A stretch of 62,187 nt of DNA from Bacteroidota bacterium (GTDB lineage: Bacteria; Bacteroidota; Rhodothermia; Rhodothermales; JAHQVL01): NCBI GenBank assembly GCA_039111535.1, contig JBCCIM010000012.1, positions 1-62,187 of the forward strand, in the 5' to 3' direction. The translations under genes and the position numbers were made by a program. Positions 45,640 through 54,703 of the stretch are shown one piece after another; position 1 is the first letter of the stretch, and the number at the start of each line of letters is the position of its first letter. The notes beneath the pieces were generated by a model that saw only the letters and a list, made by a program, of their open reading frames with translations, did not search any database and was not told where the DNA came from.

Positions 45640-48600
45640 CTATTGTATAGCCGGATGTGGATCCTGTGCCCTGCGATCGCTCGTTTTATCATCAGGCGCT
45701 GCCGGCAGTGTCACTTCATCAATCTGGAATGAAACTGTAAACGTACTGCCGATACCCTTTTTACTGTCTACCTTGATTCTGCCATGAAGCAATTCTACAA
45801 GCTTGGCAGTAATGGTGAGCCCCAGTCCGCTGCCTTCCACCCGCACATCATTGTTGGGCTCTTGTTTAAATTCTTCAAACAACTGCGGGATAAAGTCGGG
45901 GTCGATGCCAACTCCTGTATCTACAACATGGACGTGCACCTGGTCCACGTCTTTCTCTATTTCAATGCGTACGCCACCTTCGTGGGTAAACTTAATCGCG
46001 TTGCCAACCAGGTTATACAGAATCCGCTCGTAACAATCTTCATCCAACCGCACCATGATCCGCTCAGGTGGCGTATTAACGGTGAGGGTGAGGTTACGAT
46101 TTTTTGCAAGCTGGTTGAGGAGGTCAACCACTTCTTCCGTTTTCTCTCCGATCTCAAACCGCTCAAAACTCAGTTCAAACATGCCGGCGCGCAGTTTTGC
46201 GAGATCAAGCAATGAATTGATCGTTTTCAGGAGCCGTTTTCCGTTTTCGTCTATCAGACCAAGAAACTCCAGGTTTTCCTGTGGCACTTCTTCCTTAAGA
46301 ACGGAAGTGAAGCCCAGAATGGCAGTAAGCGGCGTACGCAATTCATGCGATGCATTAGCCAAAAACTCGTCCTTCATCTGGTTGGCCTGCTCCAAGCTCG
46401 AGTTTGCTGTTCGGAGTTGTGTGTTTGCCAATTGTAGACGCGCATTCAGTTCACGTTCAATGTTGAGCAAAATCAGCTCTTTTTTTGCACGCTGAAAACG
46501 CACAAATTGCAGCAAACTAAACCCGAGAAAAAGCACATAAAGAGACTTGGTCCACCAACTCCAGAACCAGGGCGCCTTTACCGTAATCGGAATGGCAGCC
46601 TTCTGTCCCATTGGCATGCCAGAGACGCGAGACTCCAGTTCAAAGGTAACACGGCCAGGCGAGATATTGCGGTAATCGGCAAATCGCTCTTTCGTCCATG
46701 CAGACCAGCCACTGCTATGTCCTTCAAGTTTGTGTCGAAATTCTACCTGGTCGCGTTTACTATACATTGGCAGGGTAAAATCAAACCGGAAATCATTGTC
46801 TCGGTGCGACAAATCCAACGCCAGGTGTTTACCTTCCTGAAACTTTGCGTTCGCAACCGTACTGGAAAAAGCCCCGCCATACAGTGCATCTTCCGAAAGG
46901 ATCGAAATGTGCCGGACCAGCGGGTCAACGGTATTGTTCAGTAAGGGATTCGGACGCACGTCAGGCTCGAATTTAAACAGGGGGCGCACCCGCGTACTGC
47001 TGAACCAGACAGGTCCATTAGGCTCTGCATACAGATGCTTTACTTTGCCCCAATCAGGCAGCATCGCATCTTCAGAAAACACTTCGATGGCTGCAGAATC
47101 CTGATAAGACTGGATGTGCTCTAATCTATCCCGATACAATACCCAGTAACCGGAATCGGCATCACTCACAAAGTCAACAACCGGATTGTTTGCGGTGACT
47201 CCTGCGGCAAAGAACGCCTGAAACGCTTCATCAAGCACAAGTTCAAACCCTTCTGGCAATTCGTTCTTTGCAGCACGAAAAATTCCTTTGGGCAGGGCAA
47301 TCACACCTAACGTGCCACCGATATCTTCGACATACATACTTGAAACGCCCATCGCCCGGCCGCTAGCAACCTGCATGGTCTTGCTTACTTCACCCGCCGA
47401 ATCAAAGGTGACGTGCCAGAGTTCTGCCGGCTCGGTTGTACCTATCCAAAGCGAGCCATCAGCCGACTCATACATTGACGATATTTTACGCCCAATTTCA
47501 TCATACTTTTTGGCAGTATACGTCGGCCCCTTCATGGACATGACACCCCATCCCATATCGAGCCCTACATACATGCGCGCGTCGTGGAATTGGGATTTGA
47601 GTAATACCCCGGGCTTGTGCGACACTTCAAAAGCTATATTCTCAGCAAAGTGTTCTCCATCACGATCTTCCGTTACCCGAATAACACCATATTCAGAAGC
47701 GACGTACAAGGCGTCCTCCTCTGAACTAAGTCCCCAAAAAATACCATTGGATATGTCTGATATTTTTATCCGCTTGAAATGAGGAAAATCTTTTTCTGAT
47801 TCCGCTTTTCCGATACGGTCTTCCAGGGTAAAAAGTCCGTCGTTGGTTGCCACATAGAGCCGGCCCTTGTGCCGGCGTACATCGTTGACTGCACCTTTCA
47901 AGCCTTCCATGATACCGTACGAAGACAACCCCGCAGGAGAAGCCATATAAGAAAGCCCCGTAACGTTGTGCGCCAACCATAGTCCACCATGCGCATCCAC
48001 AAACGTTGCGTTTACATCTTCCCCTACTCCCCTGTCAGCATCAAGAGTCTCTACCAGACTGCCATCTTGATCTAAAACAAATACGCCGTGATAGAGCGTA
48101 GATAAGGCAAAATACCCAGCAGGTAATATGCTCCCATGGTAAAAGGTGTAGACGTCTACATCGTTGTCAAGATGGGAGTCGAGTGTCAATGCGGTTAGCC
48201 CTTCCGAATTATAACGATAAGCTTCAAGGGGGCCTTCAAGGCCTTTCTGTACATAGATGCGTACTGCGTTTGTAGCGTCCGCTCCCATGAACACAACCCG
48301 ATGATTGGCAAAACGCTCCGTACCAGGCAATAATGTCATTGCATCACCATCGATGGCCATAATGCCGATGCCATCCCGCTTCACGTAAAAGGTATCGTTA
48401 ACAACAAAGGACGTGTGCATGCGCTCCGCAGAGCGCCATGTTGTAATCTCGCTACCATCCCAACGAAAGAGATGCGAATTGGATTGATAAAATACGCCTG
48501 CGGTGGTTGCGTCGGTGTTCCAGATCTCACCGAATCGGAGTGTATCGCTTTCGGACAGAAACGGCAATAACGAGCGATATTCGAGTGTTCCTGTTGAATC

Positions 48601-48939
48601 TGGCGCCAAAAATCCAAATTCATCTCTGGCGCCGGCGTGTACGGTGCCATTGAGGCTTTTGCCAACAGAAAAGACGGTGGCAGAATCTGGCACATGAATG
48701 ATACGCCAGGTATCAGCGTCATATTCTAAAACGCCGTTGCTGTTTGCGACATATATAAGGCCACGATCGTCTTGGGTAATCGACCAGTTTTGGCCCATAT
48801 TGGGCAGTGACTCCTGATCATAGAGTGCCAACCCGTACGCCTGACCAGCGTACTCGTGCGCCTGAATTGACTGCGCAGATACTTCGACACTACAAAGCGC
48901 AAGTACAAGCAACAAACTATGTAACAATGCATACCGCAT
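45640..48939 (-). CDS. Beta-propeller sensor histidine kinase (two-component regulator propeller type)
   Basis: 1099 residues. A signal peptide (1-22, ending V-S-A-Q) is followed by a periplasmic part of about 750 residues made of propeller-like repeats (for example D-D-R-G-L-I-Y-V-A-N-S-N-G-V and G-S-L-W-I-G-T-T-E-P). A Y_Y_Y-like domain (E-F-R-H-K-L-E-G-H-S-S-G-W-S-A-W) near 710 precedes one membrane helix near 795. A coiled coil, HisKA (N-A-S-H-E-L-R-T-P-L, His near 865) and HATPase (N-A-I-K-F-T, D-T-G-V-G-I, G-S-G-L-G-L) end the protein. Unlike many relatives there is no C-terminal receiver or AraC domain, and no response regulator is adjacent. It diverges from the lipopeptide locus. Confidence 0.92.
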   Translation of the reverse strand: MRYALLHSLLLVLALCSVEVSAQSIQAHEYAGQAYGLALYDQESLPNMGQNWSITQDDRGLIYVANSNGVLEYDADTWRIIHVPDSATVFSVGKSLNGTVHAGARDEFGFLAPDSTGTLEYRSLLPFLSESDTLRFGEIWNTDATTAGVFYQSNSHLFRWDGSEITTWRSAERMHTSFVVNDTFYVKRDGIGIMAIDGDAMTLLPGTERFANHRVVFMGADATNAVRIYVQKGLEGPLEAYRYNSEGLTALTLDSHLDNDVDVYTFYHGSILPAGYFALSTLYHGVFVLDQDGSLVETLDADRGVGEDVNATFVDAHGGLWLAHNVTGLSYMASPAGLSSYGIMEGLKGAVNDVRRHKGRLYVATNDGLFTLEDRIGKAESEKDFPHFKRIKISDISNGIFWGLSSEEDALYVASEYGVIRVTEDRDGEHFAENIAFEVSHKPGVLLKSQFHDARMYVGLDMGWGVMSMKGPTYTAKKYDEIGRKISSMYESADGSLWIGTTEPAELWHVTFDSAGEVSKTMQVASGRAMGVSSMYVEDIGGTLGVIALPKGIFRAAKNELPEGFELVLDEAFQAFFAAGVTANNPVVDFVSDADSGYWVLYRDRLEHIQSYQDSAAIEVFSEDAMLPDWGKVKHLYAEPNGPVWFSSTRVRPLFKFEPDVRPNPLLNNTVDPLVRHISILSEDALYGGAFSSTVANAKFQEGKHLALDLSHRDNDFRFDFTLPMYSKRDQVEFRHKLEGHSSGWSAWTKERFADYRNISPGRVTFELESRVSGMPMGQKAAIPITVKAPWFWSWWTKSLYVLFLGFSLLQFVRFQRAKKELILLNIERELNARLQLANTQLRTANSSLEQANQMKDEFLANASHELRTPLTAILGFTSVLKEEVPQENLEFLGLIDENGKRLLKTINSLLDLAKLRAGMFELSFERFEIGEKTEEVVDLLNQLAKNRNLTLTVNTPPERIMVRLDEDCYERILYNLVGNAIKFTHEGGVRIEIEKDVDQVHVHVVDTGVGIDPDFIPQLFEEFKQEPNNDVRVEGSGLGLTITAKLVELLHGRIKVDSKKGIGSTFTVSFQIDEVTLPAAPDDKTSDRRAQDPHPAIQ

Positions 48940-49679
48940 GAAAACCCGACAAATACAAACACCTGTGGGAAGCAGGAGAATAGCCGTTAACGTGGGGGCA
49001 TCCAGTTATGGATGAACGAAAGCACCGTAGACGGGGCGATAGGGGCAGAACGTAGAAAACTGCAAAGTTTCCCCAATTACACCATGTAGATAGTTAGGTT
49101 TCACTTTCTTAAGCGAAACAAGTCCGGCACCATTTTACCCTAAGTGAACTTGGACGCACGAATCGGAAAGATTAACTGATTTAACAAGCCACTTATGTTT
49201 AAGTCATACCGAGACCATCTGTAACGAATTATTTACTAAGGAAATTCTGAAACAAGACGCGCTTTGGAATCACTTTTGCAGCTTTTAGCCGCTTCATCAA
49301 CTACAGTAGGTATTGATTAATATAGCACAAAACAATTTCAATGTGAATTTGTTGTAACGCAGTGGGCTTTATTTTTTTAACATCGTCTAATCTAAAGCAG
49401 CTTTTCCCGAGTCTTCAACCAGCCCAACGAGCTTATAGAAATAGCTTTACAAGATAGACTTTATCATACAAGCAGTGCATTTCAACATATCCCCAAGCTC
49501 AATTCTCTCTTCCGAAATCTCGATTTCGCTCTGTCAGATTGACCCACAAAATGCGCTGTACAGTGAGTCCTTGCCCCATCCTGGGCTGACTGCAAACTAT
49601 GCCTTGCCGGCACAGACGGTATCTCCGTTACCCGGCAGGCACCACCTGTAAAAAAATCTGACAACCAATAGCAAGCGAT
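48940..49679. other. 740-bp divergent intergenic region without genes
   Basis: I find no convincing coding frame. Stop codons are dense and the one 60-codon frame (49482-49664, minus) looks random. Bases 49080-49450 are clearly AT-richer than the flanking genes. The region must hold the promoters of the sensor kinase (minus) and the small-protein locus (plus) and is long enough for a small RNA, but I see no fold that proves one. Confidence 0.45.
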
Positions 49680-49943
49680 ATGAAACGCTCCCAGCTTATA
49701 CCAGTAGCCCTGTTTTTGGCCCTAACCTTTTGGGCTGTGCCACAGGCTTCATTTGCCGGCACAAGCTCAACGTCACCTGGCGCTATACACACTTCCGATC
49801 CTGAGCCCAGGTCTTACAACACCCCCAATCTGGACAAGCAAGATGGCTTCGATGCTGTTGCGCATAAAGAAAAGCTCCAGAGCAAGCCAAGACAGGTAAA
49901 GCAATTCACGTCGGACAAACCTCTCGACAAGCATAACCTGTAG
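49680..49943 (+). CDS. Small secreted protein of unknown family
   Basis: 87 residues. Residues 1-26 form a clear signal peptide (hydrophobic I-P-V-A-L-F-L-A-L-T-F, cleavage after A-S-F-A). The mature part of about 61 residues is hydrophilic, has no Cys, is rich in Asp, Lys, Ser and Pro, and ends K-H-N-L. I do not recognise a family. Its position, signal peptide and size group it with the two tiny lipoproteins that follow at 50081 and 50274, which also end in N-L. The spacer to the next gene is 137 bases. Confidence 0.65.
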   Translation: MKRSQLIPVALFLALTFWAVPQASFAGTSSTSPGAIHTSDPEPRSYNTPNLDKQDGFDAVAHKEKLQSKPRQVKQFTSDKPLDKHNL

Positions 49944-50080
49944 TCTGCGCGCGCTATAGATCCAGCGCTGCAATTTCCCAAATTTTCCCAACGTGTGTCT
50001 GCTATTGACAGGCCCATGCCATGCGTGCGTGTACGCCATTTTTTCAATCGATCCAAACAACCAACAAAACCAACAATCCT

Positions 50081-50230
50081 ATGAAAACGATCAAAAACCT
50101 CGTCATTCTCGCATTCTTCGCTGGCTCCACTATGCTCTTTGGCTGCAACGCAGCTGAACTGGCAGGCCCAGAAGCACCGCAGACACAAAATGACTGCGAA
50201 AACGAATGCTCCAACGGACGCAACCTGTAA
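50081..50230 (+). CDS. Tiny lipoprotein, copy 1 of a tandem pair
   Basis: 49 residues from ATG 50081. A lipoprotein signal ends in M-L-F-G with the lipid-bearing Cys at residue 22, leaving a predicted 28-residue mature lipopeptide. That peptide has two more cysteines four apart near its end (N-D-C-E-N-E-C-S-N-G-R-N-L). It has no family I can name. Residues 13-49 are identical to copy 2 at 50274-50435, although the first 12 residues differ. At DNA level the shared block (50117-50230 against 50322-50435) has six differences, all synonymous, so the peptide is real and conserved. The reading frame could extend to 50021, but the signal peptide argues for 50081. Confidence 0.83.
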   Translation: MKTIKNLVILAFFAGSTMLFGCNAAELAGPEAPQTQNDCENECSNGRNL

Positions 50231-50273
50231 TTCCTAATTCTCAAAACGACTCATTCTTCCTGAGGTATTCCTT

Positions 50274-50435
50274 ATGAAACGTGTTGCAAATTTTGCCAAA
50301 TCTCTCTTCGTCATCACACTCTTCGCCGGCTCTACCATGCTCTTTGGCTGCAACGCAGCTGAACTAGCCGGCCCAGAAGCACCGCAGACACAAAACGACT
50401 GCGAAAACGAATGCTCCAACGGACGCAACCTGTAA
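50274..50435 (+). CDS. Tiny lipoprotein, copy 2 of a tandem pair
   Basis: 53 residues. It begins 43 bases after copy 1 with a GAGG ribosome-binding sequence about ten bases ahead. The N-terminus (M-K-R-V-A-N-F-A-K-S) differs from copy 1, but from F-A-G-S-T-M-L-F-G-C onward the protein is identical. The lipid-bearing Cys is residue 26, and the mature peptide is the same 28 residues with the C-x3-C near the end. A strong terminator follows 26 bases after the stop, so copies 1 and 2, perhaps with the 49680 gene, form a transcription unit of their own. Confidence 0.85.
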   Translation: MKRVANFAKSLFVITLFAGSTMLFGCNAAELAGPEAPQTQNDCENECSNGRNL

Positions 50436-50460
50436 GCATCATTTTCCAGCCTGCATTGAG

Positions 50461-50496
50461 ACCCGGGCAGCACATTGCTGCCTGGGTTTTTTATTT
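50461..50496 (+). terminator. Rho-independent terminator after the lipoprotein pair
   Basis: ACCCGGGCAGCA (50461-50472) pairs with TGCTGCCTGGGT (50476-50487), with one G-T pair and loop CAT, followed by TTTTTATTTT. It separates the lipoprotein genes from fecR. Confidence 0.93.
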
Positions 50497-50614
50497 TCAG
50501 GCCCTGCGGCATGTTACTTTTTCTGCTGGTTGTGCGGCTTAATCAGTGCTTACATGCCCAAAGAAGCCCAACTACAAATTTCTGTCTCTTGATACAACGC
50601 TATACTAGTCGACA

Positions 50615-51775
50615 ATGAACGACGTTTTAGAAGCGATAATTTTTTTCGATGACCTTTCCCTCGAAAAACAAAATGCGCTTTTTGCTGAAATAGAAAAAGA
50701 CCCGAACCTGAGCCGTTCTTTTAAACGGTGGCGCGGATTGCAGCAAAAAGTGCGTGCAAGCATTGGCACCCAGCTGCCAGACAGAAATTTACTTGTACTG
50801 CAGGCTTTGGCCCAGGAAGATGCAGCATTGCTGACAGAAGATGAGCAGCGCGCACTATCCTCGGCAAAAAAAGATCTGGACAATGCACTGCGCGTGCATC
50901 CCGGACTTTCCGATGTTATAGACGACATCAAAAACGCACGTTCAGATTTCCTGAGTGTTTGGGATGACCTCGCAAACGCGTCAGATGTAAGACCCGCCTT
51001 ATCTTTCGCGCCAGATCGAGCTACGACAAAGCCAAAACGCCGCAGTCCTGCCCTTACGCGCATTGCGTCGGTGTTTACCGTATTGGCCCTGGTGGTAACT
51101 GCAAGCATTCTGATGTGGCGGAGTCAAAACCTGGAAATTGTCAGAACTTCGCCAGGAGAATTCAAAGTTATAGAATTAACCGACGGTTCTACGGTGCGGC
51201 TTTTTGGAAAATCCAAGATTTCTTATACCAAACACCAGGAGGCTTTCAGCCAGAACCGCGAAATTGAGCTGAAAGGTCGCGCTTTTTTTGACATTGCCCC
51301 TAAAACAGCCCCGTTTGTTGTTCAAACATCCACGGCGTTGACAGAAGCTACCGGCACGCGGTTCAGCATTGAAGCGGACCGGTCGCTAACAAGAGTTATC
51401 CTTACAGCCGGCCAGGTGGCTGTATCCTCGCGCAAACGGCGGGGAGAGAACATCTTGCTGGCCCCCGGACAAATGACACGCGTACCACGAAGAAGCGCAC
51501 CAAGTAACCCGGAATCCATCGTCGACCTTACCGACATGCTAAGCTGGACAGGCCTGCTCGTCTTCCATGACACGCCACTGGATGAAGTAGCTGCCCACCT
51601 GAGCGCTCACTATAACGTCACCGTCGACATCGATTCGCAACTCCTGGATGAACAATGGGTAGCCACCTACGACCCCGACACCCTCTCCGTGGACGAAATC
51701 CTCGACAACCTCGCCGCCACCCTCGGTGCGCGCGTTGAGACAAGTGGGGGAAACACGTTTCTACTTAGACCTTAG
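50615..51775 (+). CDS. FecR-family anti-sigma/transmembrane regulator
   Basis: 386 residues. An unusually long cytoplasmic part (about 145 residues) precedes one membrane helix (about 148-170, I-A-S-V-F-T-V-L-A-L-V-V). The FecR domain follows at about 172-270 (I-E-L-T-D-G-S-T-V-R-L, G-R-A-F-F-D-I-A, A-T-G-T-R-F-S-I, L-T-A-G-Q-V-A-V). A DUF4974/STN-like domain closes the protein (about 305-386, L-V-F-H-D-T-P-L-D-E-V). Such proteins pass a signal from a TonB receptor to an ECF sigma factor. The receptor gene is 213 bases downstream, but no sigma factor lies beside it. The N-terminal part does not look like the usual sigma-binding domain. Confidence 0.85.
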   Translation: MNDVLEAIIFFDDLSLEKQNALFAEIEKDPNLSRSFKRWRGLQQKVRASIGTQLPDRNLLVLQALAQEDAALLTEDEQRALSSAKKDLDNALRVHPGLSDVIDDIKNARSDFLSVWDDLANASDVRPALSFAPDRATTKPKRRSPALTRIASVFTVLALVVTASILMWRSQNLEIVRTSPGEFKVIELTDGSTVRLFGKSKISYTKHQEAFSQNREIELKGRAFFDIAPKTAPFVVQTSTALTEATGTRFSIEADRSLTRVILTAGQVAVSSRKRRGENILLAPGQMTRVPRRSAPSNPESIVDLTDMLSWTGLLVFHDTPLDEVAAHLSAHYNVTVDIDSQLLDEQWVATYDPDTLSVDEILDNLAATLGARVETSGGNTFLLRP

Positions 51776-51988
51776 TACGCAAATCCTAGCCCCTCATCAA
51801 GTCGATTTTGTCTGGCCCAGGGCACAAATAACACGCATTGTAACATCCTGAAGGGTTACCGCGTCATAATCTCGCACACTGGTCGGAATACTAAGGTTCA
51901 TCGAAGATTAAGGGATCTCCCACGCAAGCATTGAACCCTTGGGTCGGCCAGTTGTATTTTATGCTGAATCACTGCTCATCTGCTGCAC

Positions 51989-54649
51989 GTGAAGCATTTC
52001 TTACACAATTTCAACTTATGGGCGCTCGCGCTTTTTGTTCTTTTTTCGAGTCCACGGATCTCGAACGCGCAGACTATTGACCTGGATTTTGAGAAGGTAC
52101 CGCTCACACAGGCCCTCACAACACTCGGCTCTCAGACTGGCGTTGACTTCATTTACGCCGTCCGCCTGGTCTCCCGGCACAACACCACGTGCACCTATGC
52201 CGGCACAGACACGGACGCGGCATTAGACTGCCTCTTAAAAGAGAGTAATATCTTTGCCAAGCGCTTGCATGCACGTCAATACTTGCTTGCACCATTACGC
52301 CCAGCCTCTGGTGCAATCAATGCTCCCGATGCCTATTTGCCTCCCCTGATTCAAGGTAGAATTCTGGATGCCGTAACCGGTGTGGCATTACCCGGGGCAC
52401 ACATTTATATCCCTGATATCCGACGCGGCACGACTTCAGACCGAAGTGGACAGTTTTCTTTCTCTCAAAAGCAGGATACCGTGTATTATGCCCACGTATC
52501 CTACATAGGCTACAAAACGGCGAAGTCACGCCTATACCCCAAAACGCAACCATTCACCATTTATTTGCAACCTATAGCCCTTGAAGCCACAACAGTACTG
52601 GTTGAGGCCCAGGGCGATGAAGAGGCAGACCTTGCTGCTGTACCGGGGCTTGTTGCGCTGAATATCCAAGACCTGGACAACGTCCCGAGCTTTGGTGGCG
52701 AAAAAGACCTTTTCCAGACCTTGCAATGGACGCCTGGCGTACATAAAGCCGGCGTATTCAATAACGATCTCCTTATACGAGGCGGCCTTGCAGACCAAAA
52801 CCTCTATTTGCTGGACGGTGCACCCATTTACCACCCCTGGCATGCATTTAACCTTGTCTCCACCTTCCAGACCGATTCGTTTGATCGCATCAAACTCTAT
52901 CGCGGCTCTTTCCCTGCACAACATGGGGGACGACTGGCTTCCGTGCTGGATGCACGACTCAAAGATGGTAACCGCGCAAATCCTAAAACCATCGCAAGTT
53001 TCAGCCTATTGAGTGGCCGTTTTATGATCGAAAGCCCGCTTACCAAGCGGACTTCCTTCATGATCTCCGGCCGAAGGTCATACCTGGATAAAGTCATTGG
53101 AACAGAACACCCAGTGCAAGATGCCTCAGGCCGGCGAGATACGCTGCGCACCGGCTATCATTTTTCGGATATCACCTCCAAATTAAGCTTTCGCCCCAAT
53201 CGCCAGCATAAACTCTCTTTCACCTTCTATTCAGGGGGAGACGAACTGGATTTACGGCTGCCTTTTGATTTATCGCTCGACTTCTCCTCCTGGCTTCGGC
53301 CGGCAGACCTGTTTTTTGAAGTTGAACACAACTGGGGCAACCGGCTTTATAGCATGCAACATCAATACGTGCATACAGATCGGCTCCTGTTTACAACTAC
53401 TGCCTACAGAACAAGCTATAACGCAACGGAAAGCGAGCTCGTACGCCCAACCAGTAGTTCACTCGTCCAATCCAGGTACCATGTCCGCGTAAAAGACATT
53501 GGTGTACGTACAGACATTGACTTTTTCCTGTCCTCTCGTCACCACATGCAGGGCGGCTACCAGGTCATTGGCCACACCTTCAATAGTTCGCTGATATCGA
53601 CGCTTCAACGCTCGGAAAGCTCTACAAAATACCAGGATCAGACGAGCGACCTGACGGCGTTCGAAGTGGCAACCTACATTCAGGACAATTGGCAGCCCAA
53701 TAACAAATGGCTCATTCAACCAGGCCTTCGCTTAAGCTACTTTAGCGGCGGTCAGTATACGTTCCTGAGCCCGCGACTCAATGTCCAATACATTGTAAAC
53801 CCACGGTACCTCATCTTAAAAGGGGCCATAGGGAGACAAGTGCAGTATATGCAGCAATTGCGCGACCGCTACTCGTTCATGTACGACCTGGTCTCCAGCC
53901 GCTGGATCCCTACCAGCGACAACATCAAACCTTCCACCAGTGTACAAACGTCTCTCGAAGCTGAAAGTCAGATTTTGCCCTGGCTCAAGCTGGCCAGCGA
54001 AGTATACTGGCGCGATTCGGAAAACATTTTACTCCCGCGAGACGAATTCCAAACCAAAGATGGCATCGATGGGCCAGGCATTGAAGTAGCCAGCCTGCTT
54101 GCACAGTACACCCCTGGCCTTGCGCGCGCTTATGGCATGGAGTTCACCGGCATCATTGAACGGGGGCACTGGCGCTGGTTGCTGAGTTACACAGGGGGGC
54201 GTTCAAAAAGCAAAGCACCAACGCTAAACGAATCTTCGTTCAGACCAACCCGGTTTGACGTCCCACGTGCAGTAAAAAGCGCGATTATCCGTCAGTACAC
54301 AGATTGGCACCTTACGCTTTCAACAACCATTCGAAGTGGATATCCGATTACAGTACCCGTTGCGCAATACGATTTGTCGGGCCCCGGAGAAGATGAGCCT
54401 ACCCAGTATTTATATCGCCCACAAATCAATAATGGCCGGCTGCCGGCGTACATCCGGTTTGACATGAGTGTAGGCTACAGGTTCGATATGCTCGGTGCAA
54501 AGTGGCATACCAAATTCCACCTGTACAATTTCACAAACAAGCGGAACGTAATTGACAGGTTTTATGACCCAACAGGTGAAACCGTGAAAATTCAGAACCG
54601 CAAAGGACTCCCCATTCTGCCTTTGTTTGAGCTTGAAATGGAGCTTTGA
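51989..54649 (+). CDS. TonB-dependent receptor with STN and carboxypeptidase-regulatory domains
   Basis: 886 residues, starting at a GTG. A signal peptide (1-27, ending S-N-A-Q) is followed by the STN (secretin/TonB short N-terminal) domain at about 30-90 (F-E-K-V-P-L-T-Q-A-L). A CarboxypepD_reg-like domain lies at 118-195 (G-R-I-L-D-A-V-T-G-V-A-L-P-G-A). The plug domain follows from about 225 (G-G-E-K-D-L-F-Q-T-L-Q-W-T-P-G-V, L-I-R-G-G-L-A-D-Q-N), then an outer-membrane barrel to the end. The STN domain is the signalling module that talks to a FecR protein, encoded directly upstream. The substrate is unknown. The start has no alternative ATG in frame nearby. Confidence 0.9.
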   Translation: MKHFLHNFNLWALALFVLFSSPRISNAQTIDLDFEKVPLTQALTTLGSQTGVDFIYAVRLVSRHNTTCTYAGTDTDAALDCLLKESNIFAKRLHARQYLLAPLRPASGAINAPDAYLPPLIQGRILDAVTGVALPGAHIYIPDIRRGTTSDRSGQFSFSQKQDTVYYAHVSYIGYKTAKSRLYPKTQPFTIYLQPIALEATTVLVEAQGDEEADLAAVPGLVALNIQDLDNVPSFGGEKDLFQTLQWTPGVHKAGVFNNDLLIRGGLADQNLYLLDGAPIYHPWHAFNLVSTFQTDSFDRIKLYRGSFPAQHGGRLASVLDARLKDGNRANPKTIASFSLLSGRFMIESPLTKRTSFMISGRRSYLDKVIGTEHPVQDASGRRDTLRTGYHFSDITSKLSFRPNRQHKLSFTFYSGGDELDLRLPFDLSLDFSSWLRPADLFFEVEHNWGNRLYSMQHQYVHTDRLLFTTTAYRTSYNATESELVRPTSSSLVQSRYHVRVKDIGVRTDIDFFLSSRHHMQGGYQVIGHTFNSSLISTLQRSESSTKYQDQTSDLTAFEVATYIQDNWQPNNKWLIQPGLRLSYFSGGQYTFLSPRLNVQYIVNPRYLILKGAIGRQVQYMQQLRDRYSFMYDLVSSRWIPTSDNIKPSTSVQTSLEAESQILPWLKLASEVYWRDSENILLPRDEFQTKDGIDGPGIEVASLLAQYTPGLARAYGMEFTGIIERGHWRWLLSYTGGRSKSKAPTLNESSFRPTRFDVPRAVKSAIIRQYTDWHLTLSTTIRSGYPITVPVAQYDLSGPGEDEPTQYLYRPQINNGRLPAYIRFDMSVGYRFDMLGAKWHTKFHLYNFTNKRNVIDRFYDPTGETVKIQNRKGLPILPLFELEMEL

Positions 54650-54703
54650 TTGCTTCATGCACGTATACAACAGCCCCACACGCCCGTATACCGTAAGTTA
54701 AAA

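Noticed and set aside
49482-49664. 60-codon minus-strand frame in the 740-base gap
   Set aside because: The composition looks random, with no signal peptide, no ribosome-binding site and no recognisable domain.
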